The notes beneath the pieces are model-generated. The model had not been told where the DNA came from. It did no database searches and was given only the letters and a program-made list of their open reading frames with translations. From Longispora sp040681875 (lineage in GTDB: Bacteria > Actinomycetota > Actinomycetes > Mycobacteriales > Micromonosporaceae), in the NCBI RefSeq assembly GCF_040681875.1, contig NZ_JBFAZP010000004.1, positions 310,001 through 374,000 on the forward strand: a stretch of 64,000 nucleotides of DNA. The letters run 5' to 3'. Every line of letters begins with the position of its first letter. Position 1 is the stretch's first letter. Of this stretch, positions 17,547-28,142 are shown in pieces. The position numbers were made by a program, and so were the translations under genes.

Positions 17547-17704
17547 GGCGACCTCCCTCGCGAACCCCTCCAGGCTCGCCCCCGCCGGCCCCGCTGTCCA
17601 GCGCGTTACCGGGGCCGGCCAGTTCTGTCCGGATCCGTCAACCCGGTCCGGGACGGCCGGAGACTTCGGAGGACGACACCGACACACCATTCCGGGGGTA
17701 CGAC

Positions 17705-18277
17705 ATGTCCGACACCATCGCGCTGACCCGGTCCGCGTTCGTGGACCTCATCGAGGCCGTGGCCACCCCCGCCGGGTACGGCACCTGGCCCAGCCCCGAA
17801 TGGGACCCCGTCCGGGGCGTCTGGGTCCTGGTCTGGGAGAACCCGCAGCCGGCCAGGCACGGCCCGGCCCCGCAGCCGGACTGGGTGCGGCTCGTGACCC
17901 GGGCCGTGGTGGACCGCGCGGTCACCCAGCTCCGGCTCGCCGAGTCCGCCGGGGACGCCGACGTCGCGACGGCCGTCCGGTCCGCGCGGGGCGACCTCGA
18001 CCTTTTCGTGGCCGCGTTCTGCGGGGCGACCCCGCAGTGGTCGCTGCCGTGGCCCGCGCCGGGGACGTTCCGCTGGTGGCCCGACACCCGGCTCGGGCGG
18101 GACGAGCTGCCGGCCGGGGACCTGCTGACGGCGGCGGCCCAGTTCCACGCGGCGGCCGAGGACCTGGCCGGGCATCCCCTGGCCGACGGGTTCGCGGCGG
18201 CGGCCGACCGGCTGATCCAGGCCGGCCTGTCCCGGCTGGCGGACGCGCGCTTCACCCACGGGTCGCCCACCGGCTGA
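17705..18277 (+). CDS. Hypothetical protein
   Basis: 190 residues starting MSDTIALTRSAFVDLIEAVA, with GGGGG 6 nt before the ATG. It is soluble, helical and Trp-rich (WVLVWENPQPARHG, FRWWPDTRLG). I do not recognise a family. It is divergent from the NB-ARC/TPR gene with 158 nt between starts. GC3 bias and a proper RBS support it as a real gene. Confidence 0.7.
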   Translation: MSDTIALTRSAFVDLIEAVATPAGYGTWPSPEWDPVRGVWVLVWENPQPARHGPAPQPDWVRLVTRAVVDRAVTQLRLAESAGDADVATAVRSARGDLDLFVAAFCGATPQWSLPWPAPGTFRWWPDTRLGRDELPAGDLLTAAAQFHAAAEDLAGHPLADGFAAAADRLIQAGLSRLADARFTHGSPTG

Positions 18278-18431
18278 CCGCCGCTATTCCGGCCCGACCT
18301 GGGCCGGCGGGCTGGTGCCGGTCCGGACTCGCGTGGAAGCCCCGGAACGGCCGGGCCGGCGCGAACCGGGGCCCGTCCGGCACGGAAAGTCGCGCGGGAC
18401 GCGTACCCGTCGAAGGGGTGGGGTTTCGGGG

Positions 18432-18462
18432 TTGACCTCAAGTGTGGTTGAGCCTGTTGACT
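18432..18462 (+). promoter_or_regulatory. MerR-type promoter of the quinone oxidoreductase gene
   Basis: TTGACC (18432-18437) and TTGACT (18457-18462) are separated by 19 nt. The over-long spacer contains the inverted repeat CTCAA (18437-18441) / TTGAG (18448-18452). A 19-bp spacer with a central dyad is the hallmark of promoters activated by MerR-family proteins. Which MerR acts here is not shown; the gene at 20036-20509 is one candidate. Confidence 0.55.
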
Positions 18463-18504
18463 CGGTTCCGGAACAGGCGGGGAACGTCACGAGAGGACGA
18501 AAAC

Positions 18505-19449
18505 ATGCGCGCGGTGTGGTTGCGGGAGTTCGGCGGGCCCGAGGTGCTGGTCGCGGGGGACGCGCCCGAGCCGGTGCCCGGTCCCGGACAGGTGCTGGTC
18601 GAGGTGGCGTTCGCGAACATCACGTTCGTGGAGACCCAGTTCCGGGCGACCGGGGCGGGGCCCTACCGGCCCGTGCTGCCGATGATCCCGGGCAACGGGG
18701 TCGGCGGGCTCGTCGCCGCCGTGGGTGCCGGCGTCGACCCGGCGCTGGTCGGCACACGGGTGGTGACCAGCCTCGGCGGCTCCGGCGGGTACGCCGAACG
18801 GGCCGCCGTCGACGCCGCACAGCTCATCCCGGTGCCCGACGGGGTCCCGCTGGACGTGGCCGTGGCACTGCTCGCCGACGGACGGACCGCGACGGCCCTG
18901 GTCCGGGCCGCCGCCCCGCGCCCCGGGGAGCGGGTCCTGGTCGAGGCGGCGGCCGGCGGGGTCGGCACCCTGCTCGTCCAGCTGGCCCGGGCAGCGGGGG
19001 CCACGGTCGTCGCGGCGGTCGGCGGCCCGCGCAAGGCCCAGGTGGCCCGCGACCTGGGCGCCGAGACGGTCGTGGACTACACGGCTCCCGGCTGGACGGA
19101 TGAGGCCGGCCCGGTGGACGTCGTCTTCGACGGGGTCGGCGGCGAGATCGGCCGGGCGGCGTTCGGACTGCTCGGCAGGGGCGGGCGGATGTTCACCTAC
19201 GGGCTGGCCAGCGGGGCGTGGGCCGACATTCCGGCGGCCGAGGCCGCCGAGCGGGGCGTGACCGTGCACGCCGGCTCGCTGGGCGGCCCGGCGGAGATGC
19301 GGGCGTTCACCCTCGACGCGCTCGGCGAGGCGGCGGCCGGCCGGCTGCGGCCCCTGATCGGGCAGCGGTTCCCGTTGGAGAAGGCGGCCGACGCGCACGC
19401 CGCGATGGGGGCGCGGGCCACGGTCGGGAAGACGCTGCTGGAGATCTAG
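18505..19449 (+). CDS. Zinc-independent NADPH:quinone oxidoreductase-like MDR-family dehydrogenase
   Basis: 314 residues, ATG preceded by GAGAGGA. The medium-chain dehydrogenase fold is clear: MRAVWLREFGGPEVL at the N-terminus, GNGVGGLV near residue 60, and the Rossmann motif EAAAGGVGTLLVQLARAAGATVVA (about 150-173). The catalytic-zinc Cys/His ligands are absent, as in quinone oxidoreductases. It would reduce quinones or other enones with NADPH in the cytoplasm. Expression probably responds to a MerR-family activator, judging from the promoter at 18432-18462. The HAD gene follows after 10 nt, probably in the same transcript. Confidence 0.9.
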   Translation: MRAVWLREFGGPEVLVAGDAPEPVPGPGQVLVEVAFANITFVETQFRATGAGPYRPVLPMIPGNGVGGLVAAVGAGVDPALVGTRVVTSLGGSGGYAERAAVDAAQLIPVPDGVPLDVAVALLADGRTATALVRAAAPRPGERVLVEAAAGGVGTLLVQLARAAGATVVAAVGGPRKAQVARDLGAETVVDYTAPGWTDEAGPVDVVFDGVGGEIGRAAFGLLGRGGRMFTYGLASGAWADIPAAEAAERGVTVHAGSLGGPAEMRAFTLDALGEAAAGRLRPLIGQRFPLEKAADAHAAMGARATVGKTLLEI

Positions 19450-19459
19450 GATCCGGAGG

Positions 19460-20092
19460 GTGAGGAAATACGTGCTCTTCGACCACGACGGCGTCCTCGT
19501 GGACACCGAACTCTGGTACTACAGGGCCGGCGAACGCGCCCTCGCGGATATCGGATTCACCCAGGACAAGGGCCGGTACCTCAGGGACATGCCCCAGGGA
19601 CTGGCCACCTGGGCCCAGGCCAGGGCGGCGGGCGTCGACGAGCGGACCATCGACCGGCAGCGCGCGGTCCGCGACGGCTACTACCAGGAGTACCTGCGGA
19701 CGGAGGCCATCGAGATCGAGGGCGTCGTCGACACCCTCGCCGAACTGTCCACACACGTCCGGATGGCCATCGTGACGACCGCGAAGGGCGCGGACTTCGA
19801 CATCATCCACGAGAAGCGGCAGATCAGGCGGTTCATGGAGTTCGTCCTGGTCCGGGAGGACTACACGCTCGCCAAGCCGCACCCGGAGCCGTACCTGACC
19901 GCGCTGGAGCGCTTCGGGGCCGGCGCGGCGGAGGCGCTGGTCGTGGAGGACTCGGCCCGGGGGCTGCGGTCCGCCGTGGCGGCCGGCGTCGACTGCGCCA
20001 TCGTCCACAACGACTTCACCCGGGCACAGGACTTCTCAGCGGCCAGGTACCGGATCGACAGCCTGATCGAACTGCTGGACATCATCCTCTGA
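19460..20092 (+). CDS. HAD-superfamily hydrolase (beta-phosphoglucomutase-like)
   Basis: 210 residues with motif I FDHDGVLVDTE, a helical cap, motif II IVTTAKG, motif III Lys in LAKPHPEPY and motif IV VVEDSARGL, the layout of HAD subfamily I phosphatases/mutases. GTG 19460 directly abuts GGAGG; GTG 19472 with GAGGAA upstream may be the real start. It is rich in AGG arginine codons and Ile/Tyr compared with its neighbours, which hints at acquisition by transfer (inference). Its 3' end overlaps the convergent MerR gene by 57 nt. Confidence 0.85.
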   Translation: MRKYVLFDHDGVLVDTELWYYRAGERALADIGFTQDKGRYLRDMPQGLATWAQARAAGVDERTIDRQRAVRDGYYQEYLRTEAIEIEGVVDTLAELSTHVRMAIVTTAKGADFDIIHEKRQIRRFMEFVLVREDYTLAKPHPEPYLTALERFGAGAAEALVVEDSARGLRSAVAAGVDCAIVHNDFTRAQDFSAARYRIDSLIELLDIIL

Positions 20093-20509
20093 CGGCTCCT
20101 CGTCGTACCAGGGACTCGTCCCGCCGTCGCGCACCGCCGCCTGGAAGCCCGGGCAGTGCAGGATGTTCTCGTGCCCGCACCGCAGCGCGTGGTGCAGCAG
20201 GTCGCGGGCGTGGTCGAGCTCCGTGAGCCGGCGCTGCACGTCCGCGAGCTTGTCCGTCACCAAACGCCGCCACTCGAACGGCTCGTCGTGCCGCTCCCGC
20301 TTCATCCGGCCGATCTCCGCCAGGGTGAACCCGGCCGCCTGGCACAGCCGCAGCACCGCCACCCGCTGCACGTCGTCCGGCGTGTACCGGCGCTGCCCGC
20401 CCCGCCGGGTGGCCGGCACGATCAGGTCCCGGCGCTCCCAGAACCTGATCGTCGAATCGGGCACCCCGGTGGCGGCGGAGAGCTCCCCGATCGTCATCAA
20501 CTCCGTCAT
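20036..20509 (-). CDS. MerR-family transcriptional regulator
   Basis: 157 residues. N-terminal MerR winged helix: MTIGELSAATGVPDSTIRFWERRDLI, then RRGGQRRYTPDDVQRVAVLRLCQAAGFTLAEIG. A coiled-coil dimerisation helix follows (LADVQRRLTELDHARDLLHHAL), then an effector loop with Cys and His residues (RCGHENILHCPGF) that could bind metal or act as a redox switch. ATG 20509 has GGGGGAG upstream. It is divergent from the P450 gene with a perfect palindrome in between. The C-terminal 57 nt overlap the HAD gene in antisense. Confidence 0.9.
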   Translation of the reverse strand: MTELMTIGELSAATGVPDSTIRFWERRDLIVPATRRGGQRRYTPDDVQRVAVLRLCQAAGFTLAEIGRMKRERHDEPFEWRRLVTDKLADVQRRLTELDHARDLLHHALRCGHENILHCPGFQAAVRDGGTSPWYDEEPSEDDVQQFDQAVDPVPGR

Positions 20510-20519
20510 CGCTCCCCCA

Positions 20520-20550
20520 TTGACTTGAACCATGGTTCAGGCCCCAGCCT
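20520..20550 (+). promoter_or_regulatory. MerR-type promoter/operator of the P450 gene
   Basis: TTGACT (20520-20525) and CAGCCT (20545-20550) are 19 nt apart, and the spacer holds the perfect 14-bp palindrome TGAACCATGGTTCA (20526-20539). The P450 ATG lies 7 nt after the -10, so its mRNA is probably leaderless. Position next to the MerR gene makes autoregulation and P450 activation likely. Confidence 0.75.
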
Positions 20551-20557
20551 GAGGCAT

Positions 20558-21754
20558 ATGAGCACACTCGACAACCTCGATCTCAAGGTTCTCGCCGACC
20601 CCGCCGTGCGCCGCGACCCCTACCCGCTGTTCGCCGCGCTGCGCGGGGCCACCCCGTTCACGGCGCTCGACGACCAGCTCGTCGTCGTGGCCGGGCACGC
20701 CGACTGCCACCGGCTGCTGCGCGACCCCGTGCTGAGCAGCGCGCGCACCCGGGCCCGGCAGGTCTCCGACGACACCACCGGGCTGCCGACCTCGTTCCTG
20801 TTCCTCGACCCGCCCGACCACACCCGGCTGCGCGGGCTGGTCTCCAAGGCGTTCACGCCCCGGGTCGTCGCCCGGCTGCGGCCCCGGATCACCGCCCTGA
20901 CCGAGGAGTTGGTCGCGGCCGGCGACCCGGCCGGGTTCGAGGTGGTCGCGGGCCTGTCACACCCTCTGCCGGTACGGGTGATCAGCGAGTTGCTGGGCGT
21001 CCCCGACTCCGACCACGCGCTGTTCGCCGACTGGTCCAACCGGCTCGCCCGGGGACTGGACGCCGAGTTCCGGTCCGTCGAGCCCGAGGTGTTCGCCGAC
21101 GCGCTGGCCGCCCGGCACGAGTTCGCCGCGTACTTCGCCGAGCTGATCGCCGCGCGGCGCGGCCGGGACGGCACCGACCTGCTGTCGCACCTGATCCGGG
21201 CCGAGGAGGGCGGCGACCAGCTCAGTACCCCCGAACTGATCGTCACCACCACGCTGCTGCTCGTCGCCGGGCACGAGACGACCACGAACCTGATCGCCAA
21301 CGCCGTCCTCGCCCTGGTCCGCAACCCGGCACAGCTCGCCCTGCTGCGGGCCGACCCGTCGCTGATCGACGGGGCCGTGGAGGAGTCGCTGCGGTACGAC
21401 CCGGCCGTGCAGTTCACCAGCCGGCAGGTCCTCGGCGAGCCCTACCGGATCGGCGACGTCGAGGTCCCCGACGGCGCGACGGTCGCCCTGCTGCTCGCCG
21501 CCGCGAACCGCGATCCTGCAGTGTTCACCGACCCGGACGCCTTCGACATCCGCCGGCCGAACGCCGCCCAGCACCTGTCGTTCGCGGCCGGCGCGCACTT
21601 CTGCCTCGGGGCAGGGCTGGCGCGGTTGGAGGCGGCCATCGCGGTGGGGGCGCTGGCGGGGCGGTTGGGCGGGGCGGAGGTGGTCGAGCTGGAGTACAAG
21701 GAGAACATCAATCTGCGGGGGCCCCGGCGGCTGGTGGTGCGGTTCGAGGGGTGA
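20558..21754 (+). CDS. Cytochrome P450 (soluble bacterial type)
   Basis: 398 residues. The I-helix oxygen-activation motif is AGHETT (237-242), the K-helix ExxR is E276-S-L-R279, and the heme-binding loop is FAAGAHFCLG (342-351) with axial Cys349. LFLDPPDHTRLRGLVSKAFT is the usual actinobacterial C-helix region. No membrane anchor, so a soluble class I enzyme needing ferredoxin partners, none of which are nearby. Substrate unknown; no biosynthetic cluster adjoins. MerR control suggests induction by a small molecule, fitting detoxification (inference). Confidence 0.95.
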   Translation: MSTLDNLDLKVLADPAVRRDPYPLFAALRGATPFTALDDQLVVVAGHADCHRLLRDPVLSSARTRARQVSDDTTGLPTSFLFLDPPDHTRLRGLVSKAFTPRVVARLRPRITALTEELVAAGDPAGFEVVAGLSHPLPVRVISELLGVPDSDHALFADWSNRLARGLDAEFRSVEPEVFADALAARHEFAAYFAELIAARRGRDGTDLLSHLIRAEEGGDQLSTPELIVTTTLLLVAGHETTTNLIANAVLALVRNPAQLALLRADPSLIDGAVEESLRYDPAVQFTSRQVLGEPYRIGDVEVPDGATVALLLAAANRDPAVFTDPDAFDIRRPNAAQHLSFAAGAHFCLGAGLARLEAAIAVGALAGRLGGAEVVELEYKENINLRGPRRLVVRFEG

Positions 21755-21784
21755 GCCTTCCGGCGTGAAGGTGGGCGGGGAGGG

Positions 21785-22900
21785 TCAGCGCGTCGGTGGA
21801 GTGAGGGTGCGCCAGGTCCGCAGGTCGTCGGAGACCGCCAGGGAGTCCACCTCGAACGCGTCGAGCACGTCCGTCGACGCGTATCCCCCGCCGGGCAGCG
21901 GCACGAACCCGAACGCCTCCCGGGGGAAGTCCCGCACCGCAAGCTCCGTGAACGTCCGGCCGCCGTCCCGGCTGACGTGGAACCGCTGGTCGTAGAGGTA
22001 CTCGCTCGCCACCACCAGCGTGCCGTCCGGCGGCGCCGCCACCGCGAACAGCTCCCGGCCGAAGCCCAGGCCCGCCGCCGCCAGCGACTCCCAGCTCCGA
22101 CCACCGTCGGCGCTCCGGGACAGCAGCGGCTCGCCCTGGGGCGTCCGGGTGGTGACCGCGTACACCGTCCCGTCGGGGGCCACCGCCGCCACCGGGCAGA
22201 GGTCCGGCGCGTCCGCCCACGGCTGGACCACCCGGGTGGACGCGCCCCGGTCGTCGCTGACGAGCAGCAGATTCGGGTACTTCCTGCTGCCCGACGACCA
22301 CAGCGGCCGGTCGGCAGCGCCCGCCGGGGACAGGAACGGACTGAGCGAGCGGACCGGCAACAGCGCGGCGGCACCGGTGGCCGGGTCTCCCACCGGCAGC
22401 GCGGGGGTCTCCGCGCCGATCCGGGGCGACTCCGCCCGGCGTTCGAGCGGCACCCAGCCCGGCGGCACGGACCGCACCACGGGCAGCGCGGCGGGCACGG
22501 ACCGCCACGTCACGCCCGCGTCGGTACTCCACCAGGCCTGGCCTGGCTGCCAGACCGGCCACCACAGGCGCAGGATCCCGGGGCCGAGCACGGACAGCCG
22601 GAAGTTCGTCGCACGCCGATCCGGTCCGTCCGCGCCGACGGTGTCCAGCGGCAGCGGTCGCCGCGCCCAGGTCCGGCCGCCGTCACCGGTCGCCGCGAGA
22701 GTGACCGCGCACCGGCCGTCGTGACAGGACAGGAACGTCGTGTACACGTGGGCCGCGTCCCAGACCGCCACGTGGGAGGCCCGGTCGCGGGCCTGGCGGA
22801 GCGCGCGGGACTCGTCGGACCGCTCCGCGTCGTCGCCGTCGGCGACCAGAAGCGCGGCCACCAGCGCCGCTACCGAGAACAGCCGTCCACCGCGCGCCAT
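21785..22900 (-). CDS. Secreted Asp-box (BNR/sialidase-like) beta-propeller protein, copy A
   Basis: 371 residues from ATG 22900 with GGGGG upstream. A hydrophobic N-terminal segment (LFSVAALVAALLVADGD) suggests export. At least five Asp-box units are seen: TGDGGRTWARR, STDAGVTWRSV, SDDRGASTR, SADGGRSWES and SRDGGRTFTE. Such propellers occur in sialidases and in non-enzymatic surface proteins; no sialidase catalytic Arg triad or FRIP motif is evident, so enzymatic activity is doubtful. It is a close paralogue of the next gene upstream, with near-identical stretches. Confidence 0.75.
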   Translation of the reverse strand: MARGGRLFSVAALVAALLVADGDDAERSDESRALRQARDRASHVAVWDAAHVYTTFLSCHDGRCAVTLAATGDGGRTWARRPLPLDTVGADGPDRRATNFRLSVLGPGILRLWWPVWQPGQAWWSTDAGVTWRSVPAALPVVRSVPPGWVPLERRAESPRIGAETPALPVGDPATGAAALLPVRSLSPFLSPAGAADRPLWSSGSRKYPNLLLVSDDRGASTRVVQPWADAPDLCPVAAVAPDGTVYAVTTRTPQGEPLLSRSADGGRSWESLAAAGLGFGRELFAVAAPPDGTLVVASEYLYDQRFHVSRDGGRTFTELAVRDFPREAFGFVPLPGGGYASTDVLDAFEVDSLAVSDDLRTWRTLTPPTR

Positions 22901-22970
22901 CCGTGCACCCCCGTGTCCCCGCCCACCTGGCGGACGCTCCCTGCAGGAGGACACTAGGCGGCACGCACCG
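22890..22970 (-). promoter_or_regulatory. Duplicated upstream region of BNR copy A
   Basis: The sequence around the start (complement of CCATCCGTGCACCCCCG, 22897-22913) and about 40 nt further upstream (complement of TAGGCGGCAC) also occurs in front of copy B (from about 24193). The -10 candidates are TAGTGT here and TATTGT in copy B. The promoters were therefore duplicated with the genes. Confidence 0.5.
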
Positions 22971-23071
22971 GGCCGGCCGTCTCAAAACTGTTCCATACCG
23001 GAGGGGCCGGGCTCAGCGCTCCGGCGGGCGCGGCCGATCCGGATCCCGCCCGCCGGGCAGCGGCGGCGGAC

Positions 23072-24196
23072 TCAGCGCGTCGGTGGCCGGAGGGTGCGCC
23101 AGGTCCGCAGGTCGTCGGAGACCGCCAGGGTGTCGACGGCGACGTCCCCGATCATGTCCTGCGTCACGTACCCGCCGCCGGGCAGCGCCACGAACCCGCC
23201 GGAGTACCGGGGATAGCCGGCCGCCGGGAACTCGGCGAAGGTCCGGCCGCCGTCCCGGCTGACGTGGAACCGTTCGACGGTCAGGTACTCCCCGCTCGCC
23301 ACCACCAGCGCGCCGTCCGGCAGGATCCCGACCCGGAGCGGTCCCCGGGCGGTCCCCAGCCCCGTCGGTGTGAACCGTTCCCAGGTCAGCCCGCCGTCGG
23401 TGCTGCGGGCCAGCAACGGCTCGGGCCGCGACACCCGCGAGGCGGTCAGGTACACCGTCCCGTCCGGGGCGAGGGCCACCCTCGGGAAGGTGGCGTCCGG
23501 GCCGTCCGGCCACGGCGGCGTCACCGGCTGGTGGGACGCTCCCCGGTCCCGGCTGACCAGCAGCCCGCCGTCGGGTCCCTCGCGGGTCAGCCACAGCTCC
23601 CGGTCGAAGGAGTTGTCCGGGACGCGGACCCCGGCCACCAGCGCCGGAACCGCGAGCAACGCGGCGGCGCCGGTGGCCGGATCGCCGACCGGCAGCCGGT
23701 ACTCGCCCGTGGGCGCGTCGTCCGCCCGCGTGTCGAGCGGCACCCAGCCCGGCGGCACGGACCGCACCACGGGCAGGGCGGCGGGCACGGACCGCCAGGT
23801 CGCGCCCGCGTCGGTGCTCCACCAGGCCGGACCCGGCTGCCGGGCCGGCCACCACAGGCGCAGGACACCCGGGCCGAGCACGGACAGCCGGAACCGCGTC
23901 GCCGACAGGTCCGGCCGGCGGGCGCCGAAGCCATCCAGCGGCAGCGGGTGCCGCGCCCAGGTCCGGCCGCCGTCCCCGGTGGCGCCCAGCCCGAACGCGC
24001 ACCGGTCCTCCCGGCAGGACAGGAACGTCGTGTAGACGTGGGCCGGGTCCCAGGCCGCTACCTTGGACGCCCAGTTCCGGGCCTGCACCAGGTCGTGCAC
24101 GGCCTTCGGTTCCGGCCGGTCGAGCGGCCCGCCGTCCTCGCCCAGCAGGGCCGCCGCCAGCGCCACCACGGCCAGCAGCCGCACGCCTCGCACCAT
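23072..24196 (-). CDS. Secreted Asp-box (BNR/sialidase-like) beta-propeller protein, copy B
   Basis: 374 residues from ATG 24196, paralogue of the downstream gene. Signal-like N-terminus LLAVVALAAALLGEDGG. Shared stretches include AHVYTTFLSC, DGGRTWAR, STDAGxTWRSVPAALPVVRS, GDPATGAAALL, SRDGGRTF and the C-terminal LAVSDDLRTWRTL. Asp-box repeats predict a six-bladed propeller outside the cell or on its surface. Both copies keep open frames and signal sequences, suggesting both are used. Ligand or substrate unknown. Confidence 0.75.
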   Translation of the reverse strand: MVRGVRLLAVVALAAALLGEDGGPLDRPEPKAVHDLVQARNWASKVAAWDPAHVYTTFLSCREDRCAFGLGATGDGGRTWARHPLPLDGFGARRPDLSATRFRLSVLGPGVLRLWWPARQPGPAWWSTDAGATWRSVPAALPVVRSVPPGWVPLDTRADDAPTGEYRLPVGDPATGAAALLAVPALVAGVRVPDNSFDRELWLTREGPDGGLLVSRDRGASHQPVTPPWPDGPDATFPRVALAPDGTVYLTASRVSRPEPLLARSTDGGLTWERFTPTGLGTARGPLRVGILPDGALVVASGEYLTVERFHVSRDGGRTFAEFPAAGYPRYSGGFVALPGGGYVTQDMIGDVAVDTLAVSDDLRTWRTLRPPTR

Positions 24197-24289
24197 CCGT
24201 GCACCCCCGAGTCCCCGCCGGTCCGCCGGCCGCTCCAATGCAGGACGACAATAGGCGGCACCCGCCACCGGCCCCTCTGCCGACCGGCC

Positions 24290-24353
24290 AGCCACCCGCC
24301 CGAGACCGGCTAGCCACCTGCCCTGGACGCGTCAGCCACCTGTCCCGGACGGG
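24290..24353. repeat. Three 22-nt imperfect tandem repeats
   Basis: AGCCACC-type units recur at about 24291, 24312 and 24334 (AGCCACCCGCCCGAGACCGG, AGCCACCTGCCCTGGACGCG, AGCCACCTGTCCCGGACGGG), with a period of about 22 nt, in the 269-nt gap between BNR copy B and pepN. No gene is seen in this gap. Confidence 0.55.
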
Positions 24354-24465
24354 GCGCCGCCCACCCCGGAACACGGACAGGAATCCGGCCGCCACTCCCC
24401 TCCCGCAGGTCAGCGCCCGGCTGCCTGAGCATCGCCACCTGGTCACACCGGCAGCGCTCCGGCCG

Positions 24466-27105
<2,640 letters not shown>

Positions 27106-27109
27106 CCCC

Positions 27110-27916
27110 CTATCGTGCCCGGGGCGGCCCGGGTACGTCAGTCCCGTCCGCTGCGGGCGGAACCCCCGGGTCGGGGGCCCGCAGCTGCGCCACCTCCGCG
27201 CGCAGCTCCCGCACCTCGGCGAGCAGTTGCGCCAGGTCGTCGCGGGCCTCCTCCGAGCCCTGCTCGACGGCGTTGAACCGCTCCACGAACCAGGACGCGA
27301 GCGAGGCGGTGATGAAGCCCAGCAGCGAGATCCCGCAGAACATCAGGGCCACGGCCACGAACCGGCCGGTGTTCGTCGTGGGGTACTGGTCGCCGTACCC
27401 CACGGTGGTGATCGTCGTGAACGACCACCACAGCGCGTCGGCGAACCCGGTGATGTTGGCGTCCGGGTTGGACCGTTCGGCGTCGAGGGTGGCGAGGCTG
27501 GCCACGAACACGAGCAGCGCGGTGGCGGCCGCGACGTAGACGCCGAGCCGGACCCGGGTGACCGCGTGCACCCGGCGGTGCGCGACCGTGACCAGCATGA
27601 CCAGGCGCAGCACCCGGACGGAGCGGAGCATGGGCAGGACGAGGACGCACAGGTCGAGCAGGTGCCGGCGGACGAACCGGAGCCGGTCGGCGGCGAGCGT
27701 GAACCGGTACAGGTAGTCGGCGCCGAGCAGCGCCCAGATGGTGATGTCGGCGATGTCGCAGGCGGTCAGCAGGGGCGCGGGCAGGCCCGGCCCGAGGATG
27801 GGGATGGCGTAGGAGACGAGGAACAGCACCGCCAGCGCGGTGGCCGGCCCGCCGGTCCGCCGTTCCCAGCGGGACAGTCCCGACCCCGGGTCGTCGTCCG
27901 GGTGTGCTGCGGTCAC
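27110..27916 (-). CDS. Voltage-gated-type potassium channel
   Basis: 268 residues from GTG 27916 with GGAG upstream. Six hydrophobic segments are visible. The S4-like helix carries regularly spaced Arg (MLRSVRVLRLVMLV, R98, R101, R104) and the pore has the K+ selectivity filter TVGYGD (171-176) after LWWSFTTIT. A short C-terminal coiled coil (EEARDDLAQLLAEVRELRAE) probably supports tetramerisation. Located in the cytoplasmic membrane. It precedes pepN with a 4-nt gap, a pairing with no obvious functional logic. Confidence 0.93.
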   Translation of the reverse strand: MTAAHPDDDPGSGLSRWERRTGGPATALAVLFLVSYAIPILGPGLPAPLLTACDIADITIWALLGADYLYRFTLAADRLRFVRRHLLDLCVLVLPMLRSVRVLRLVMLVTVAHRRVHAVTRVRLGVYVAAATALLVFVASLATLDAERSNPDANITGFADALWWSFTTITTVGYGDQYPTTNTGRFVAVALMFCGISLLGFITASLASWFVERFNAVEQGSEEARDDLAQLLAEVRELRAEVAQLRAPDPGVPPAADGTDVPGPPRAR

Positions 27917-27994
27917 GGCGCGCTCCAGGGTCGGGCCCCGGCGAGGGTCTTCCGGAGCTGAGCCCGCATTGTAGGGGCCCCGGACCAGCACTTT

Positions 27995-28027
27995 CACCGG
28001 CGGAACCGGCCCCCTTTTCCGCCGGTG
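27995..28027. promoter_or_regulatory. Perfect 11-bp inverted repeat in a divergent intergenic region
   Basis: CACCGGCGGAA (27995-28005) and TTCCGCCGGTG (28017-28027) flank an 11-nt spacer, between the divergently transcribed channel gene and the GGDEF gene. Because the flanking genes diverge, a terminator is unlikely. It could be an operator or a 5'-leader hairpin of the channel transcript. Confidence 0.5.
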
Positions 28028-28142
28028 GGGCACGAATCCCACGATCCCGGACGGGTACCTGACGGGCATCCGACGGACGGGCGGGCCGCCGCGTGGCCAC
28101 AGTACACATGAAGTCATCTTTTGATTGCGTAGAGTAGTTCTG

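Noticed and set aside
21785..22900. Active sialidase
   Set aside because: Asp-boxes are present but I could not find the catalytic Arg triad, Tyr/Glu pair or FRIP motif, so only a propeller fold is claimed.
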